Positions 27,899 to 36,872 of a stretch of 64,000 nucleotides of DNA are shown piece by piece. Each line of letters starts with the position of its first letter. Position 1 is the first letter of the stretch. The notes below the pieces were generated by a model, which was not told where the DNA came from, made no database searches, and worked only from the letters and a program-made list of their open reading frames with translations. Source of the DNA: Bradyrhizobium sp. ORS 278 (GTDB taxonomy: Bacteria; Pseudomonadota; Alphaproteobacteria; Rhizobiales; Xanthobacteraceae). The stretch is taken from the NCBI RefSeq assembly GCF_000026145.1, contig NC_009445.1, forward strand, positions 2,356,001-2,420,000. Reading direction: 5' to 3'. The position numbers were made by a program, and so were the translations under genes.

Positions 27899-29734
27899 CT
27901 AATCCAGCTCGAAGGCGCTCTTGTAATCGAGCTTCAACGCGGGATCCTGCTCGCTCTTGCGCATCAGACAGTTGCCGACCACGAGCAGCTCGATCTCGCT
28001 GCCCATGAAGCAGCGGAATGCATCCTTTGGTGTACAGACGATCGGCTCGCCACGTACATTAAAGCTGGTATTCACGAGCACGGGGCAGCCGGTCTTCGCC
28101 TTGAAGCGCGAGATCAGGGCGTGAAAGCGCGGATTGGTGTCGGCGTGGACGGTCTGAACGCGGGCGGAGTAGTCAATGTGGGTCACCGCAGGAATCTCCG
28201 AGCGGACGGCGTTGAGCTTGTCGATCCCGAACCGTGCCTCTTCCTCGTTGGTCATCTGCCGGCGTCGTTCCTTCCTGACATCGGCGACCAGCAGCATGTA
28301 CGGCGAGTCGGCATCGAGCTCGAACCATTCGGCGACGTCCTCGCGCAGCACGGCGGGCGCGAACGGGCGGAAGCTCTCGCGATATTTGATGCGCAGGTTG
28401 AGCGTCTTCTGCATGGTCGGCGAGCGCGGATCACCGAGGATCGACCGCGCGCCGAGCGAGCGGGGGCCGAACTCCATACGGCCCTGCATCCAGCCGACGG
28501 CTTCGCCGGCGGCGAGCGAAGCCGCGGTGGCTTCCAACATCTCGTCGTCGGTCGCGACGGAGAAGCGCGCGCCGGCTTTGGTGAGACCGCGCTCGACCTC
28601 GTCCTGCGCGAAGGCAGGGCCGAGATAGGCGCCCTGCATCAGGTCGTGGCCGTTGACCTGCCGCCCGCCACCAACATGCTGGTGCCACGCGACGAGCGCT
28701 GCCCCCAACGCGCCGCCAGCGTCGCCGGAGGCCGGCTGGATCCAGATGTTGTCGAAGGCGCCGTCGCGCAGGATCTTGCCGTTAGCGACGCAATTGAGCG
28801 CTACGCCGCCGGCGAGGCAGAGGTTGCCCCCGCCATGCTCCCGCGCCAGCGCGCGGGTCAGCCGCAGCATGACCTCTTCGGCGACCGTCTGAACCGATGC
28901 GGCAATGTTCATGTGGAATGGCGTGAGCATGTCCTTGGCGGGATCGCGCACCGGCTGCCCGAACAGATCCGCGAATTTCTGATTGGTCATGGTCAGGCCG
29001 GTGCAATAGTCGAAATACGACATGTCCAGCCGGAAGCTGCCGTCGTCCTTGAGATCAATCAGATTGTCCAGGATGGTGTCCACATGGTCGGGCGTGCCGT
29101 AGGGCGCGAGGCCCATCACCTTGTACTCGCCGGAATTGACCTTGAAGCCCGTGTAGTAAGTGAAAGCGGAGTAGAGCAGCCCGAGCGAATGCGGAAAGCG
29201 CATTTCCTTGACGATGCGGAGATCCTTGCCGCGGCCGATGGCCGCCGATCCGGTGCACCATTCGCCAACGCCGTCCATCGTCAACACCACCGCATCCTCG
29301 AACGGAGACGGGTAGAAGGCGCTGGCGGCGTGGCTGAGATGATGCTCGCTGAACAGAAGCTTGTCGCGCCAATCCGATTTGGGGCCGATCGACCGCAACT
29401 CGCGGCAGAGCAGATCCTTCTGGAACAGCTTCTCCCGCAGCCAGATCGGCATCGCGCGCGAGAACGAGCCGAAGCCGCGCGGAGCGAAGGCGGCGTAGGT
29501 CTCGAGCAGGCGCTCGAACTTCAGGAACGGCTTTTCGTAAAACACGACGTGATCAACGGCGTCCAGCGTGATGCCTGCCTCCGCGAGGCAATAGGCAATG
29601 GCTTGGGTCGGAAAGCCGGAATCGTGCTTCTTTCGCGTGAAGCGCTCCTCTTGGGCGGCCGCAACGATGCGCCCGTCGACCAGCAGCGCCGCGGCGCTGT
29701 CGTGATAGAAGGCCGAGAGACCAAGAATGTACAT
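27899..29734 (-). CDS. Carbamoyltransferase, NodU/CmcH family
   Basis: A 611-residue O-carbamoyltransferase that moves a carbamoyl group from carbamoyl phosphate (via carbamoyl-adenylate) to a hydroxyl. The N-terminal Kae1-like domain begins ILGLSAFYHDSAAALL and has EERFTRKKHD and the metal-binding EHHLSHAASAFYPSPF. The C-terminal domain has MEFGPRSLGARSILGDPR and SFRPFAPAVL. Length matches NodU and TobZ. It is the last gene of a leftward set with a DUF5989 protein, an SxtJ-like protein and an SGNH hydrolase, the same family combination as sxtI, sxtJ and sxtK. Next to exopolysaccharide genes the likely substrate is a polymer sugar rather than a small-molecule toxin or Nod factor (inference). 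Confidence 0.93.
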   Translation of the reverse strand: MYILGLSAFYHDSAAALLVDGRIVAAAQEERFTRKKHDSGFPTQAIAYCLAEAGITLDAVDHVVFYEKPFLKFERLLETYAAFAPRGFGSFSRAMPIWLREKLFQKDLLCRELRSIGPKSDWRDKLLFSEHHLSHAASAFYPSPFEDAVVLTMDGVGEWCTGSAAIGRGKDLRIVKEMRFPHSLGLLYSAFTYYTGFKVNSGEYKVMGLAPYGTPDHVDTILDNLIDLKDDGSFRLDMSYFDYCTGLTMTNQKFADLFGQPVRDPAKDMLTPFHMNIAASVQTVAEEVMLRLTRALAREHGGGNLCLAGGVALNCVANGKILRDGAFDNIWIQPASGDAGGALGAALVAWHQHVGGGRQVNGHDLMQGAYLGPAFAQDEVERGLTKAGARFSVATDDEMLEATAASLAAGEAVGWMQGRMEFGPRSLGARSILGDPRSPTMQKTLNLRIKYRESFRPFAPAVLREDVAEWFELDADSPYMLLVADVRKERRRQMTNEEEARFGIDKLNAVRSEIPAVTHIDYSARVQTVHADTNPRFHALISRFKAKTGCPVLVNTSFNVRGEPIVCTPKDAFRCFMGSEIELLVVGNCLMRKSEQDPALKLDYKSAFELD

Positions 29735-29743
29735 CGGAGCCGC

Positions 29744-29893
29744 TCAGAACAGTGTGTAGATGAAGGGCGCGATCGCGGAGCCCTGGGCGATCACGAGCAG
29801 CCCGCCAAACAGGAACAGCACGATGAGGATCGGGGCGATCCACCACTTCCTGCGTGCCCGGATGAAGTCCCACAATTCTGCGACGATGGACAT
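29744..29893 (-). CDS. DUF5989 (SxtK-like) micro-protein
   Basis: A 49-residue protein reading MSIVAELWDFIRARRKW at its start, then one membrane helix (IAPILIVLFLFGGLLVIAQG) and the tail SAIAPFIYTLF. This is the signature of the DUF5989/SxtK family, which I know as a small partner of NodU-type carbamoyltransferases. It lies 9 bases before the carbamoyltransferase start and 32 bases after the SxtJ-like gene. Function unknown; probably a membrane anchor or accessory subunit for carbamoylation. Confidence 0.85.
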   Translation of the reverse strand: MSIVAELWDFIRARRKWWIAPILIVLFLFGGLLVIAQGSAIAPFIYTLF

Positions 29894-29925
29894 GGTGCGA
29901 TCTCTTACCCGTATCCGAATGGCTG

Positions 29926-30351
29926 TTAGAACTGCCGCTTCATGGCCGCCGCATCCTGCGGCTGGCGCGGACGATCGATCCAGTAGCTCTGTATGTTGTG
30001 ATCCCGCTTCAGCGCGAGCAGGTCACGTCCGGCTCGTCGCATGATCCAGGCGAGCGGGCTGATGCAGCCGAAGAAGATTGCGCCCATGATAATCGGGCTG
30101 ACGATCCGGTGCAGCAAGTCGCCGAAGCGAAGCCATAGCCGGTTTGGCACTCTCAGGAGCTGGGGCCGTGCCATCGCGACCACTGCGAACACAAGCGCAA
30201 CGGGGATCGACCACCAGCGCGGCGGGTCGAAGCGAATCAGCGGTAGAAGCGCGACCATTACGAAAAAGCCGGCAAAGACGAGACCGAACTGCCGTTCGGA
30301 ACCGCCGGGCTTCGGGCCGTGATGCGAGCCATGCTCGAGCGCCGTGGCCAT
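29926..30351 (-). CDS. SxtJ-like small membrane protein
   Basis: A 141-residue protein from ATG 30351 (MATALEHGSHHGP), chosen because GGGAG lies 9 bases upstream and this start follows the SGNH-hydrolase stop by 5 bases; a longer frame to 30429 would overlap that gene. Membrane helices are seen at about residues 22-38 (FGLVFAGFFVMVALLPL), 46-62 and 90-112 (IVSPIIMGAIFFGCISPLAW). The C-terminal SYWIDR motif is typical of SxtJ-family proteins. Family function is unknown; the position between SGNH hydrolase and DUF5989/carbamoyltransferase points to carbamoylation or polymer modification at the membrane. Confidence 0.85.
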   Translation of the reverse strand: MATALEHGSHHGPKPGGSERQFGLVFAGFFVMVALLPLIRFDPPRWWSIPVALVFAVVAMARPQLLRVPNRLWLRFGDLLHRIVSPIIMGAIFFGCISPLAWIMRRAGRDLLALKRDHNIQSYWIDRPRQPQDAAAMKRQF

Positions 30352-30356
30352 TCCAA

Positions 30357-31478
30357 CTATCTCCCATCCGCGCGCATATTGGTCCGCTCCGATATCGGGC
30401 GTTCCGCTGTCGTCGAACCACCGTGACATCCTGCTCGCGCCAGCAGCTCCGGCTGCGTCGATGCAAGCACCCCAACCAGCAGAGTTGCGGCGACCTGATT
30501 GCCGAGATCGGTCAGGTGATCAGTGTCGTCGAACAGTTTGCGCCTATCCATGAACGGTCGGGAGTCGTCAACGACGGCAACGCCGTGGCTCCTCAGCGCC
30601 TCGTCGATCCGGCGTTGCTGGTCGGCTAGCGCGTTCTGGCCGCCACTCAGCGCAACGCCGGATGGCATGATCGACACGGAGAAGCCGATGCTCGCCGTTC
30701 GGGCCCAGGCGTCCATCGCCACGATCTCGGCGATCGTTGCGTCGAACGTTCCATCGATCAGCCACCGATACCAGTCGAGCGACGGCATCATGCCGTCGTC
30801 CTTGCCGCCCTTCTTCCAGCGATACAGCGCCTTCTGCAGGAAGAACGGGAGCTTGAGCCATGGCGGGGAATACATCCGGTAGAGGCCGCTATCCGCCCCT
30901 TCCCATAGCGAATTGCGGCGTGCGAAGTCATTGAGATTGAGAAGGTAGACGATGCCGTCGACCGCAAGCGGCTTGGCACGGGTTCTGAGCAGCTCACCCA
31001 CTTCCTGCGCGCCATAACCGGGAACGCCCAAGTTCAAAACTTCGACGCTGCTCCCGCAGACGTGGCGCAGCTGTGCCTCCATGAGACGAGAGATCGTCTG
31101 GTCCTCGGACTGCTGAATCCCGAATGTCACAGAATCCCCGAGCACGGCGAAACGAGGCGCAGCCTTGTTCGTGACCGGCTCCGCGCCGCGGAGGCCATGA
31201 GAGTTGATCAACAGGTCGCGTTCGTTGCGGTGGATCTGAGTACCCGGCGCGAGCTCGTAACCCAGCAACGGATCCGCCGAGACGCGATAGTAGTGATCGG
31301 GATCGGCGCGCCTCGCGGCGAGTTGAGGTGAGACGATCGCGGCAAAGAGCACGTCTGACAGGAGTTCGGCCGCGATCAGGGTCAGCGCGGTCATCAGGAC
31401 CAGCGCCAGAGCCTTGATCCGCCAACGCGGTCGAGCGGAACGGCGCGAGATGGCTGTGATGTCGACCGAAGGCGTCAT
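30357..31478 (-). CDS. Membrane-anchored SGNH/GDSL-type hydrolase
   Basis: A 373-residue protein with one N-terminal membrane helix (about residues 22-45) and a periplasmic SGNH domain. Block I is FAVLGDSVTFG (catalytic Ser near residue 116). Block III is seen as LLNLNDFARR. Block V is the Asp-His pair in DDTDHLTDLGN near residue 328. Such enzymes add or remove acetyl or other acyl esters on secreted polysaccharides. It is the first gene of the leftward group with SxtJ, DUF5989 and carbamoyltransferase, so it may act on the same hydroxyls of the exopolysaccharide. Substrate not readable from sequence. Confidence 0.85.
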   Translation of the reverse strand: MTPSVDITAISRRSARPRWRIKALALVLMTALTLIAAELLSDVLFAAIVSPQLAARRADPDHYYRVSADPLLGYELAPGTQIHRNERDLLINSHGLRGAEPVTNKAAPRFAVLGDSVTFGIQQSEDQTISRLMEAQLRHVCGSSVEVLNLGVPGYGAQEVGELLRTRAKPLAVDGIVYLLNLNDFARRNSLWEGADSGLYRMYSPPWLKLPFFLQKALYRWKKGGKDDGMMPSLDWYRWLIDGTFDATIAEIVAMDAWARTASIGFSVSIMPSGVALSGGQNALADQQRRIDEALRSHGVAVVDDSRPFMDRRKLFDDTDHLTDLGNQVAATLLVGVLASTQPELLARAGCHGGSTTAERPISERTNMRADGR

Positions 31479-32717
31479 TGGCCGAAATGTGCCGCCGGAC
31501 CATTAGTGGCGGCTATCCCCGCAGGATACGCAGGTCGCGTGCTTGAACTCGTCGACGTCTGCAAAGCTCACCCCCGGCTGGACGATACTCGCGCATCGAG
31601 GCGCAGAGACCCTGACTAATCGGATCGGGAGCGGAGCTCACGCTTGCACGCAACCTTGATCGCTACTCCGTATCAACCGAAGATTAAGCTTTGACGATAT
31701 TAAGATAACGTATGAATGACACATTACGATGCATATCATACATGTAGCATCAAGCGTGGTGGGTATTCTCGAGGCACGAAAGCGGCTGATGCCGACGGGG
31801 CGCAAGCAAACGGCGGTGAACCCAGCCGTGTCCAGGCGAGGCAGGAACGCCTGTCAGGTCTTCGCCCGCAGCGACATGAATCCGGAGGAAGCGGCGCCGC
31901 GCCGAAGGAGCGCAATGGGTGATCGGTCCTCCACCGTGCTTCGACGTCATGGCCCGCATAGGCGCGAGGCGCTTTGCGGCTAGCTTGGCGACTGACGGGA
32001 TGCCTCTGACAGCGGAAGCCTGAGCTCGGCTGCCCGTTGCATGCGATCACGACGTCGGAACTCGATCTCCCGCTGCTCGCATTGTGCCAGCGCATCGCGC
32101 CTCGCCTTCAGCAGGCGATCACGCTCGCTAACCGAACTCTGTGCGGGCTCCATCGGACGTCTCTCCATCCAGCCGATAGCGGCCGTTTCCGCATGCCCTC
32201 CCATGTTACAGAATCATGAATGGGAGGCAACTGCGTTTGGCTGCGTCCTCTTGGACGTTGACCTCAGGCCCGCTTCTTGAGCGCGGGAACAGCGCCTGAA
32301 AGTCGGATGAGCAAGTCAATGTCGGCTGCTGGGCGATTGGATGTGGCATACCACAGGCTGCGGCCCGTCATCCAGACATCGGTTGGCGCAGATTACGAAA
32401 GGAATGACTTTTTGCATCGGCATGGAGCAAAACCGGTGAAAATGGGTAACGATCGGATGCTGAGCGGAGAGTCTATGTCGACAGCACGCGCTTGCGTGAG
32501 CTCGCCAAAAAAACCGCGGCAGCTTCTGGCGCACGGTTACCGCCCGAGATCGGCAAGGCTGTCCTCCGGCCAGAGAACAGCTCCCGCATTGTGGTGGGCG
32601 TAGCCTGCTGCGTTGAACGAAGTCCGGTTGGAAATGCCAGCTGTGCTATTCATAATCCTGGTAGCCAATATGGCCATCCTTTCCAAACGCCCATTGAGTT
32701 CCTTGAAAAATCAAGCT
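31479..32717. other. Gene-poor 1.2 kb stretch
   Basis: No well-supported gene was found here apart from one weak small frame at 31980-32204. The stretch from about 31660 to 31760 is AT-rich and may contain a promoter. The short frames present are Arg/Ser/Pro-rich and inconsistent between strands. It ends at the tRNA-Gln fragment and may be decayed DNA at the edge of an integrated segment. Confidence 0.4.
31980..32204 (-). CDS. Possible small hypothetical protein
   Basis: A 74-residue frame starting at ATG 32204, with a second ATG possible 12 codons in. The central part is a charged amphipathic helix (SERDRLLKARRDALAQCEQR) that could form a coiled coil; the ends are uninformative. It is the only frame in the 31.5-32.7 kb gap with protein-like composition. 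No family recognised and no clear ribosome site. Confidence 0.25.
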   Translation of the reverse strand: MGGHAETAAIGWMERRPMEPAQSSVSERDRLLKARRDALAQCEQREIEFRRRDRMQRAAELRLPLSEASRQSPS

Positions 32718-32764
32718 GATTTTGATTCCGCCATTCGGAGGTTCGATCCCTCCCGCCCCAGCCA
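32718..32764 (+). other. 3' half of a tRNA-Gln(UUG) gene, probable attachment-site remnant
   Basis: The bases read as the anticodon loop TTTTGAT with anticodon TTG, the 3' anticodon strand TCCGC, a variable region, and a perfect T-arm (stem GGAGG/CCTCC around loop TTCGATC). The 3' acceptor strand CGCCCCA, discriminator G and encoded CCA follow. The matching 5' acceptor (TGGGGCG), D-arm and a good 5' anticodon strand are absent upstream. A lone tRNA 3' end is what site-specific integration into a tRNA gene leaves at the far end of the inserted element. Confidence 0.75.
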
Positions 32765-32883
32765 GGCTGCTTGCAAGATCCTGCATGAATTTGCGCGCGT
32801 CCGGCCTGCGTTCGGGTCCGCAGCGCCGTCTGCGGCGCGTTCAGGCGCTGCTTTCGCATCGCCCCGGGGAAACATCAGACCGC

Positions 32884-33783
32884 TCAGGCCAGCCCCGCCT
32901 CGTGCAAGGTCTGCCCGATATGCGCAAACCCCTTCTTCGCATAGGTCAGCGGATGGGCTTTGCGCGGGTCCTGCTCCGCCTCGATGACGATCCAGCCGGA
33001 ATAGCCCGGCAGCTCGCGGAATACGGCGGCGTAGTCGACCATGCCGTCGCCGGGCACGGTGTAGATGCCGAGTGCGTCGCCTTGTCCCAGCACCGCATCG
33101 AGGAAGCTCCAATCCTCGCGCCGCGCCTGCTCCATGACGGCGGCACGCACGTCCTTTACGTGGACATGGCTGATGCGGGCGCGATAGGTCCGCGCCAGCG
33201 CCGCGGGATCTGCGCCGCCCCAGGTGGCGTGGCCGGTGTCGAGCAGCAGATGCACGGCGTCGCCGGTCGCCGCCATGAAGGCGTCGATGTCGTCGGCGCT
33301 CTGCACGATGGTGCCGATGTGGTGATGGTAGACCAGCCTGACCCCCTCGGCGTGCGTGCGCTCGGCCACGTCCGTGATGCGGCGACCGAACTCCGCCCAG
33401 TCGCTAGGCCTCATCACCGGCCGTTGCGACAGCGGCCTGCCGCGATCGCCGTGGATCGCATTCGAGGTCTCGGCGAACACCAGCACGTTGGAGCCCATCG
33501 CCTTGAGCAGATCGAGATGCGGGCGCAACCGCCGCATCTCCGCGTCAGCGTCGCGCGTCAAGAGCTCGGCCGAATACCAGCCGGAGATGCAGGCCATGCC
33601 GAACGGCGCGAGCGCCGCCCTCAGCGCCTGCGGCTCGCGCGGAAATTTGTGGCCGAGCTCCATGCCCTCGAAGCCCGCCTCGCGCGCCTCGGCGAGGCAG
33701 GTCTCGAGCGGCGTCTCGCCGCCGATCTCCTGCAGATCGTCGTTCGACCACCCGATGGGATTCGCGCCGATACGGATGGGCAT
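32884..33783 (-). CDS. iolE: Myo-inosose-2 dehydratase
   Basis: A 299-residue TIM-barrel enzyme that dehydrates 2-keto-myo-inositol to 3D-trihydroxycyclohexane-1,2-dione, the second step of inositol catabolism. The start is typical of the family (IRIGANPIGWSNDDL). Metal-binding and active-site stretches include FEGMELGHKFP, LVYHHHIGTIVQ, LLLDTGHATWGG and ISHVHVKDVR. It follows iolD by 15 bases on the same strand and is probably co-transcribed with it. A terminal WIVIEAEQDPRKAHPLTYA motif completes the barrel, and the length is normal. Confidence 0.93.
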   Translation of the reverse strand: MPIRIGANPIGWSNDDLQEIGGETPLETCLAEAREAGFEGMELGHKFPREPQALRAALAPFGMACISGWYSAELLTRDADAEMRRLRPHLDLLKAMGSNVLVFAETSNAIHGDRGRPLSQRPVMRPSDWAEFGRRITDVAERTHAEGVRLVYHHHIGTIVQSADDIDAFMAATGDAVHLLLDTGHATWGGADPAALARTYRARISHVHVKDVRAAVMEQARREDWSFLDAVLGQGDALGIYTVPGDGMVDYAAVFRELPGYSGWIVIEAEQDPRKAHPLTYAKKGFAHIGQTLHEAGLA

Positions 33784-33798
33784 GTCGTCCTCGCTGGA

Positions 33799-35637
33799 TC
33801 AATGGCCGCGGCGCCGCAGCGCCTCGATATAGTTGCGTCTGGATGCCTCGATCTCCGCGCGCTCCGAGACCTCCGGCACCGCCACCTCCCACCAATGGCC
33901 GCCGGCATCGGTAGACCGCAGTGGGTCGGTGTCGATCACGATGACGCTGGTGCGATCGTGGCCGCGCGCCGCATCGAGCGCCGCTTCGAGCTCGGTGATC
34001 CCGGCGACCTTGTGCGCGATCGCGCCGAGGCTGGCTGCGTGGCTCGCGAAGTCGATCTCGGGCAAGGTCACGTGACGCGTGTCGCGCAGCAGGTTGTTGA
34101 ACGGGGCACCTCCGGTCGCGTTCTGGAGCCGGTTGATGCAGCCGAAACCGCGATTGTCGAGCACGACGATGATCAGTTTTGCCCCGAGCATGATCGACGT
34201 GGCGATCTCGGAATTCATCATCAGATAGGATCCGTCGCCGACCATGACGATGACGTCTCGGGCGGGATCGGCGAGCTTGGCGCCCAGGCCGCCGGCGATC
34301 TCATAGCCCATGCACGAATAGCCGTATTCCATATGATAGCCGCCGGGCGCGCCCGGCTGCCACAGCTTGTGCAACTCGCCGGGCAAGCCGCCTGCGGCGC
34401 ACAGCACCACGTCGTCGGGCCGGCTGCGGCGTTGCACGGCACCGATCACCTCGGCATCGCTGGGCAAGGCCGCGTTGCTAGCCGCAAGATAGCGCGCCGC
34501 GGTGTCCAGCCAGGCCGTGCGGCCGGCTTTTGCCTGTTCGGTCCAGGTGGCAGGCGCCGTCCAGCCATGAAGGGCTGTACCGAGCTCCGCCAGTCCGGCC
34601 CTGGCATCGGCGACCAGCGGCTGCGCGCGGTGCTTGCCGGCATCGAACGGCTGCGTGTTGAGGCCGATGATGCGGCAGGCCTCGGCGAACAGCGCGCGCG
34701 AGCCGGTGGTGAAGTCCTGCAGCCGGGTGCCGATCGCGAGCACCACATCGGCCTGCTGCGCAGCCGCATTGGCCGCGCCGGTGCCGGTGACGCCGATCGC
34801 GCCGAGATTGAGCGGATGGTCGTGAGGCAGTGCGCTCTTGCCGGCCTGCGTCTCCGCCGCGGGAACGCCGTGCGTCAGGCAGAACTCGGCGAGGTCGCGT
34901 TCCGCCTCGCTGTAGAGGACGCCGCCGCCGGCGATGACGAGCGGGCGCTTGGATGTCTTGATGAGGGTTGCAGTCTCGGCCAGTCGCGTCGCGTCGGGCC
35001 GCGGCCGGCACGGCTGCCAGATGCGCTCGGCGAAGAATTGAGACGGAAAGTCGTAGGCCTCCGTCTGCACGTCCTGGCACAGCGCGAGAGTCACCGGGCC
35101 GCATTCGGCGGGGTCGGTCAGAACCTGCATCGCACGCTCGAAGGCCGGGATGATCTGCTCGGGCCGGGTGATCCGGTCGAAATAGCGCGAGACCGGGCGG
35201 AAGCAATCATTGGCCGAGACAGTGCCGTCGCCAAAATCCTCGATCTGCTGCAACACCGGGTCGGGACGCCGTCCGGCGAAGACATCGCCCGGCAGCAGCA
35301 AGAGCGGCAGACGGTTGACATGCGCGACGGCTGCGGCTGTCACCATGTTGGTCGCCCCGGGGCCGATCGAGCTCGTCACGGCCATCATGCGCCGGCGGCG
35401 CGCGGCCTTGGCAAATGCGATCGCGGCATGGGCCATCGCCTGCTCATGATGCGCGCGCAAGGTGGGCAGGCGATCGCGCACGGCAAACAGCGCCTCGCCG
35501 AGACCGGCCACATTGCCATGGCCGAAGATCGCCCAGACGCCGGCGAACAGCGGCACCGTCTCGCCGTCGATCACCGTCCGCTGCGCCGCGATCGCGGCGA
35601 CGAGCGCCTGCGCCATCGTCAGCCTGATCGTCGCCAT
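33799..35637 (-). CDS. iolD: 3D-(3,5/4)-trihydroxycyclohexane-1,2-dione acylhydrolase (ThDP enzyme)
   Basis: A 612-residue thiamine-diphosphate enzyme opening the ring of the inosose dehydration product to 5-deoxy-glucuronate, the third step of inositol breakdown. I chose ATG 35637 (MATIRLTMAQALVAA), with GGAGCG upstream, over a longer frame to 35721. The N-terminal Pyr domain contains FAGVWAIFGHGNVAGLG. The central NAD-like domain has RPLVIAGGGVLYS. The C-terminal ThDP motif is GDGSYLMMNSEI followed by VVLDNRGFGCINRLQ. It is divergent from iolG across 231 bases, which should hold the shared control region. Confidence 0.93.
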   Translation of the reverse strand: MATIRLTMAQALVAAIAAQRTVIDGETVPLFAGVWAIFGHGNVAGLGEALFAVRDRLPTLRAHHEQAMAHAAIAFAKAARRRRMMAVTSSIGPGATNMVTAAAVAHVNRLPLLLLPGDVFAGRRPDPVLQQIEDFGDGTVSANDCFRPVSRYFDRITRPEQIIPAFERAMQVLTDPAECGPVTLALCQDVQTEAYDFPSQFFAERIWQPCRPRPDATRLAETATLIKTSKRPLVIAGGGVLYSEAERDLAEFCLTHGVPAAETQAGKSALPHDHPLNLGAIGVTGTGAANAAAQQADVVLAIGTRLQDFTTGSRALFAEACRIIGLNTQPFDAGKHRAQPLVADARAGLAELGTALHGWTAPATWTEQAKAGRTAWLDTAARYLAASNAALPSDAEVIGAVQRRSRPDDVVLCAAGGLPGELHKLWQPGAPGGYHMEYGYSCMGYEIAGGLGAKLADPARDVIVMVGDGSYLMMNSEIATSIMLGAKLIIVVLDNRGFGCINRLQNATGGAPFNNLLRDTRHVTLPEIDFASHAASLGAIAHKVAGITELEAALDAARGHDRTSVIVIDTDPLRSTDAGGHWWEVAVPEVSERAEIEASRRNYIEALRRRGH

Positions 35638-35868
35638 TATTCGCTCCTGCTCAACCCAGCACGCAACATGATCAGGCCCGCCGACATGATGCAGCACTGG
35701 GCTCTGCGCATGCCTTTGCAAAAGCGCGCGCGCTCACGGGCGGTTGGAGCGCGTGATCGTTCGACGCGATGTGATGCTGCGATGCGGCGGATGACATTGA
35801 GAACAGCGGCTCCGTCCTTGACTGGACGGCGCAGAGAATGAAATGCTTCTTCGAAGAGTCAAGCAACG

Positions 35869-36870
35869 ATGATGATTATGCGGTTTGGACTTCTCGGCGC
35901 CGGCAGGATCGGGCGAATTCATGGTCTCAATGTCTCGTCGCGCGGCGATGCACGGCTCGTCGCGGTGGCCGACGCCTCGAACGAAGCCGCGCTTTCGCTC
36001 GCACAGGCGACCGGCGCCGAGGTGGCCGATGCGGATGCGATCATCGCCGATGCCAAGATCGACGCGATCCTGATCTGCACGCCGACCGATACGCATGCCG
36101 ATCTGATCGAAGCCGCGGTGTCGGCCGGCAAGGCGGTGTTCTGCGAGAAGCCGGTCGACCTCGATTCGGACCGCATTTGCCGCTGCCTCGCCACAGTGGA
36201 AAAAGCCGGCAAGCCGCTGATGATCGGCTTTAACCGCCGCTTCGATCCGAACTTCGCGGCGCTGGAGAAGCGGCTGCGCAACGGCGAGGCCGGCGAGATC
36301 GAGATCGTCAGCATCATCTCGCGTGATCCGGCACCGCCGCCGGTGGACTATGTGAAGCGCTCGGGCGGTCTCTTTCGCGACATGATGATCCATGATTTCG
36401 ACATGGCGCGCTTCCTGCTCGCGGAGGAGCCGGTCGAGGTGTTCGCGCTCGGCTCAGCGTTGGTCGATAAGGCGATCGGCGAGGCCGGCGACGTCGACAC
36501 CGCCGCGGTGCTGATGAAGACGGCGAGCGGGCGCATCGCGCAGATCTCGAACTCGCGCCGCGCCAGCTACGGCTACGACCAGCGCGTCGAGGTGCATGGC
36601 GCAAAGGGCATGCTGCGTGCCGGCAACGTGCACGAGACCACCGTCGAGATCGCGACCGGCCAGGGTTTTCGCGCCGACCCGGTGCAGAACTTCTTCCTCG
36701 AACGCTACAGCGCCGCCTATCGCGCCGAGCTCTCCGCCTTCATCGATGTCTGCGCCGGCAAGGCGGCGCCGTCGCCGAGCGGCCGCGATGGGCTGCGCGC
36801 CCAGATGCTCGCCGACGCCGCGACCTTGTCGGCGCGCGGCGGGCGGCCCGTCGCCGTCAAGGCCAGCTGA
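35869..36870 (+). CDS. iolG: Inositol 2-dehydrogenase
   Basis: A 333-residue NAD-dependent Gfo/Idh/MocA oxidoreductase converting myo-inositol to 2-keto-myo-inositol, step one of the pathway. The Rossmann motif FGLLGAGRIGRIHG is near the N-terminus. The family motif is AVFCEKPVDLD, and FNRRFDPNF and the active-site region FRDMMIHDFDMARFLL follow (conserved Asp-His pair). Three in-frame ATGs (35869, 35872, 35878) compete for the start. It is divergent from iolD and followed 2 bases later by a truncated inositol-monophosphatase-like gene. Confidence 0.92.
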   Translation: MMIMRFGLLGAGRIGRIHGLNVSSRGDARLVAVADASNEAALSLAQATGAEVADADAIIADAKIDAILICTPTDTHADLIEAAVSAGKAVFCEKPVDLDSDRICRCLATVEKAGKPLMIGFNRRFDPNFAALEKRLRNGEAGEIEIVSIISRDPAPPPVDYVKRSGGLFRDMMIHDFDMARFLLAEEPVEVFALGSALVDKAIGEAGDVDTAAVLMKTASGRIAQISNSRRASYGYDQRVEVHGAKGMLRAGNVHETTVEIATGQGFRADPVQNFFLERYSAAYRAELSAFIDVCAGKAAPSPSGRDGLRAQMLADAATLSARGGRPVAVKAS

Positions 36871-36872
36871 CG

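Noticed and set aside
28121..29929. About 600-codon plus-strand open frame
   Set aside because: It is the antisense shadow of the carbamoyltransferase and DUF5989 genes and has no recognisable motif.
32718..32764. Functional tRNA-Gln gene
   Set aside because: The 5' acceptor strand, D-arm and a matching 5' anticodon strand are missing, so only a fragment is present.
32722..35841. Very long plus-strand open frame (over 1000 codons)
   Set aside because: It is antisense to iolE and iolD, rich in Arg/Gly/Asp/His with no domain, and arises from GC-rich codon bias in the real genes.
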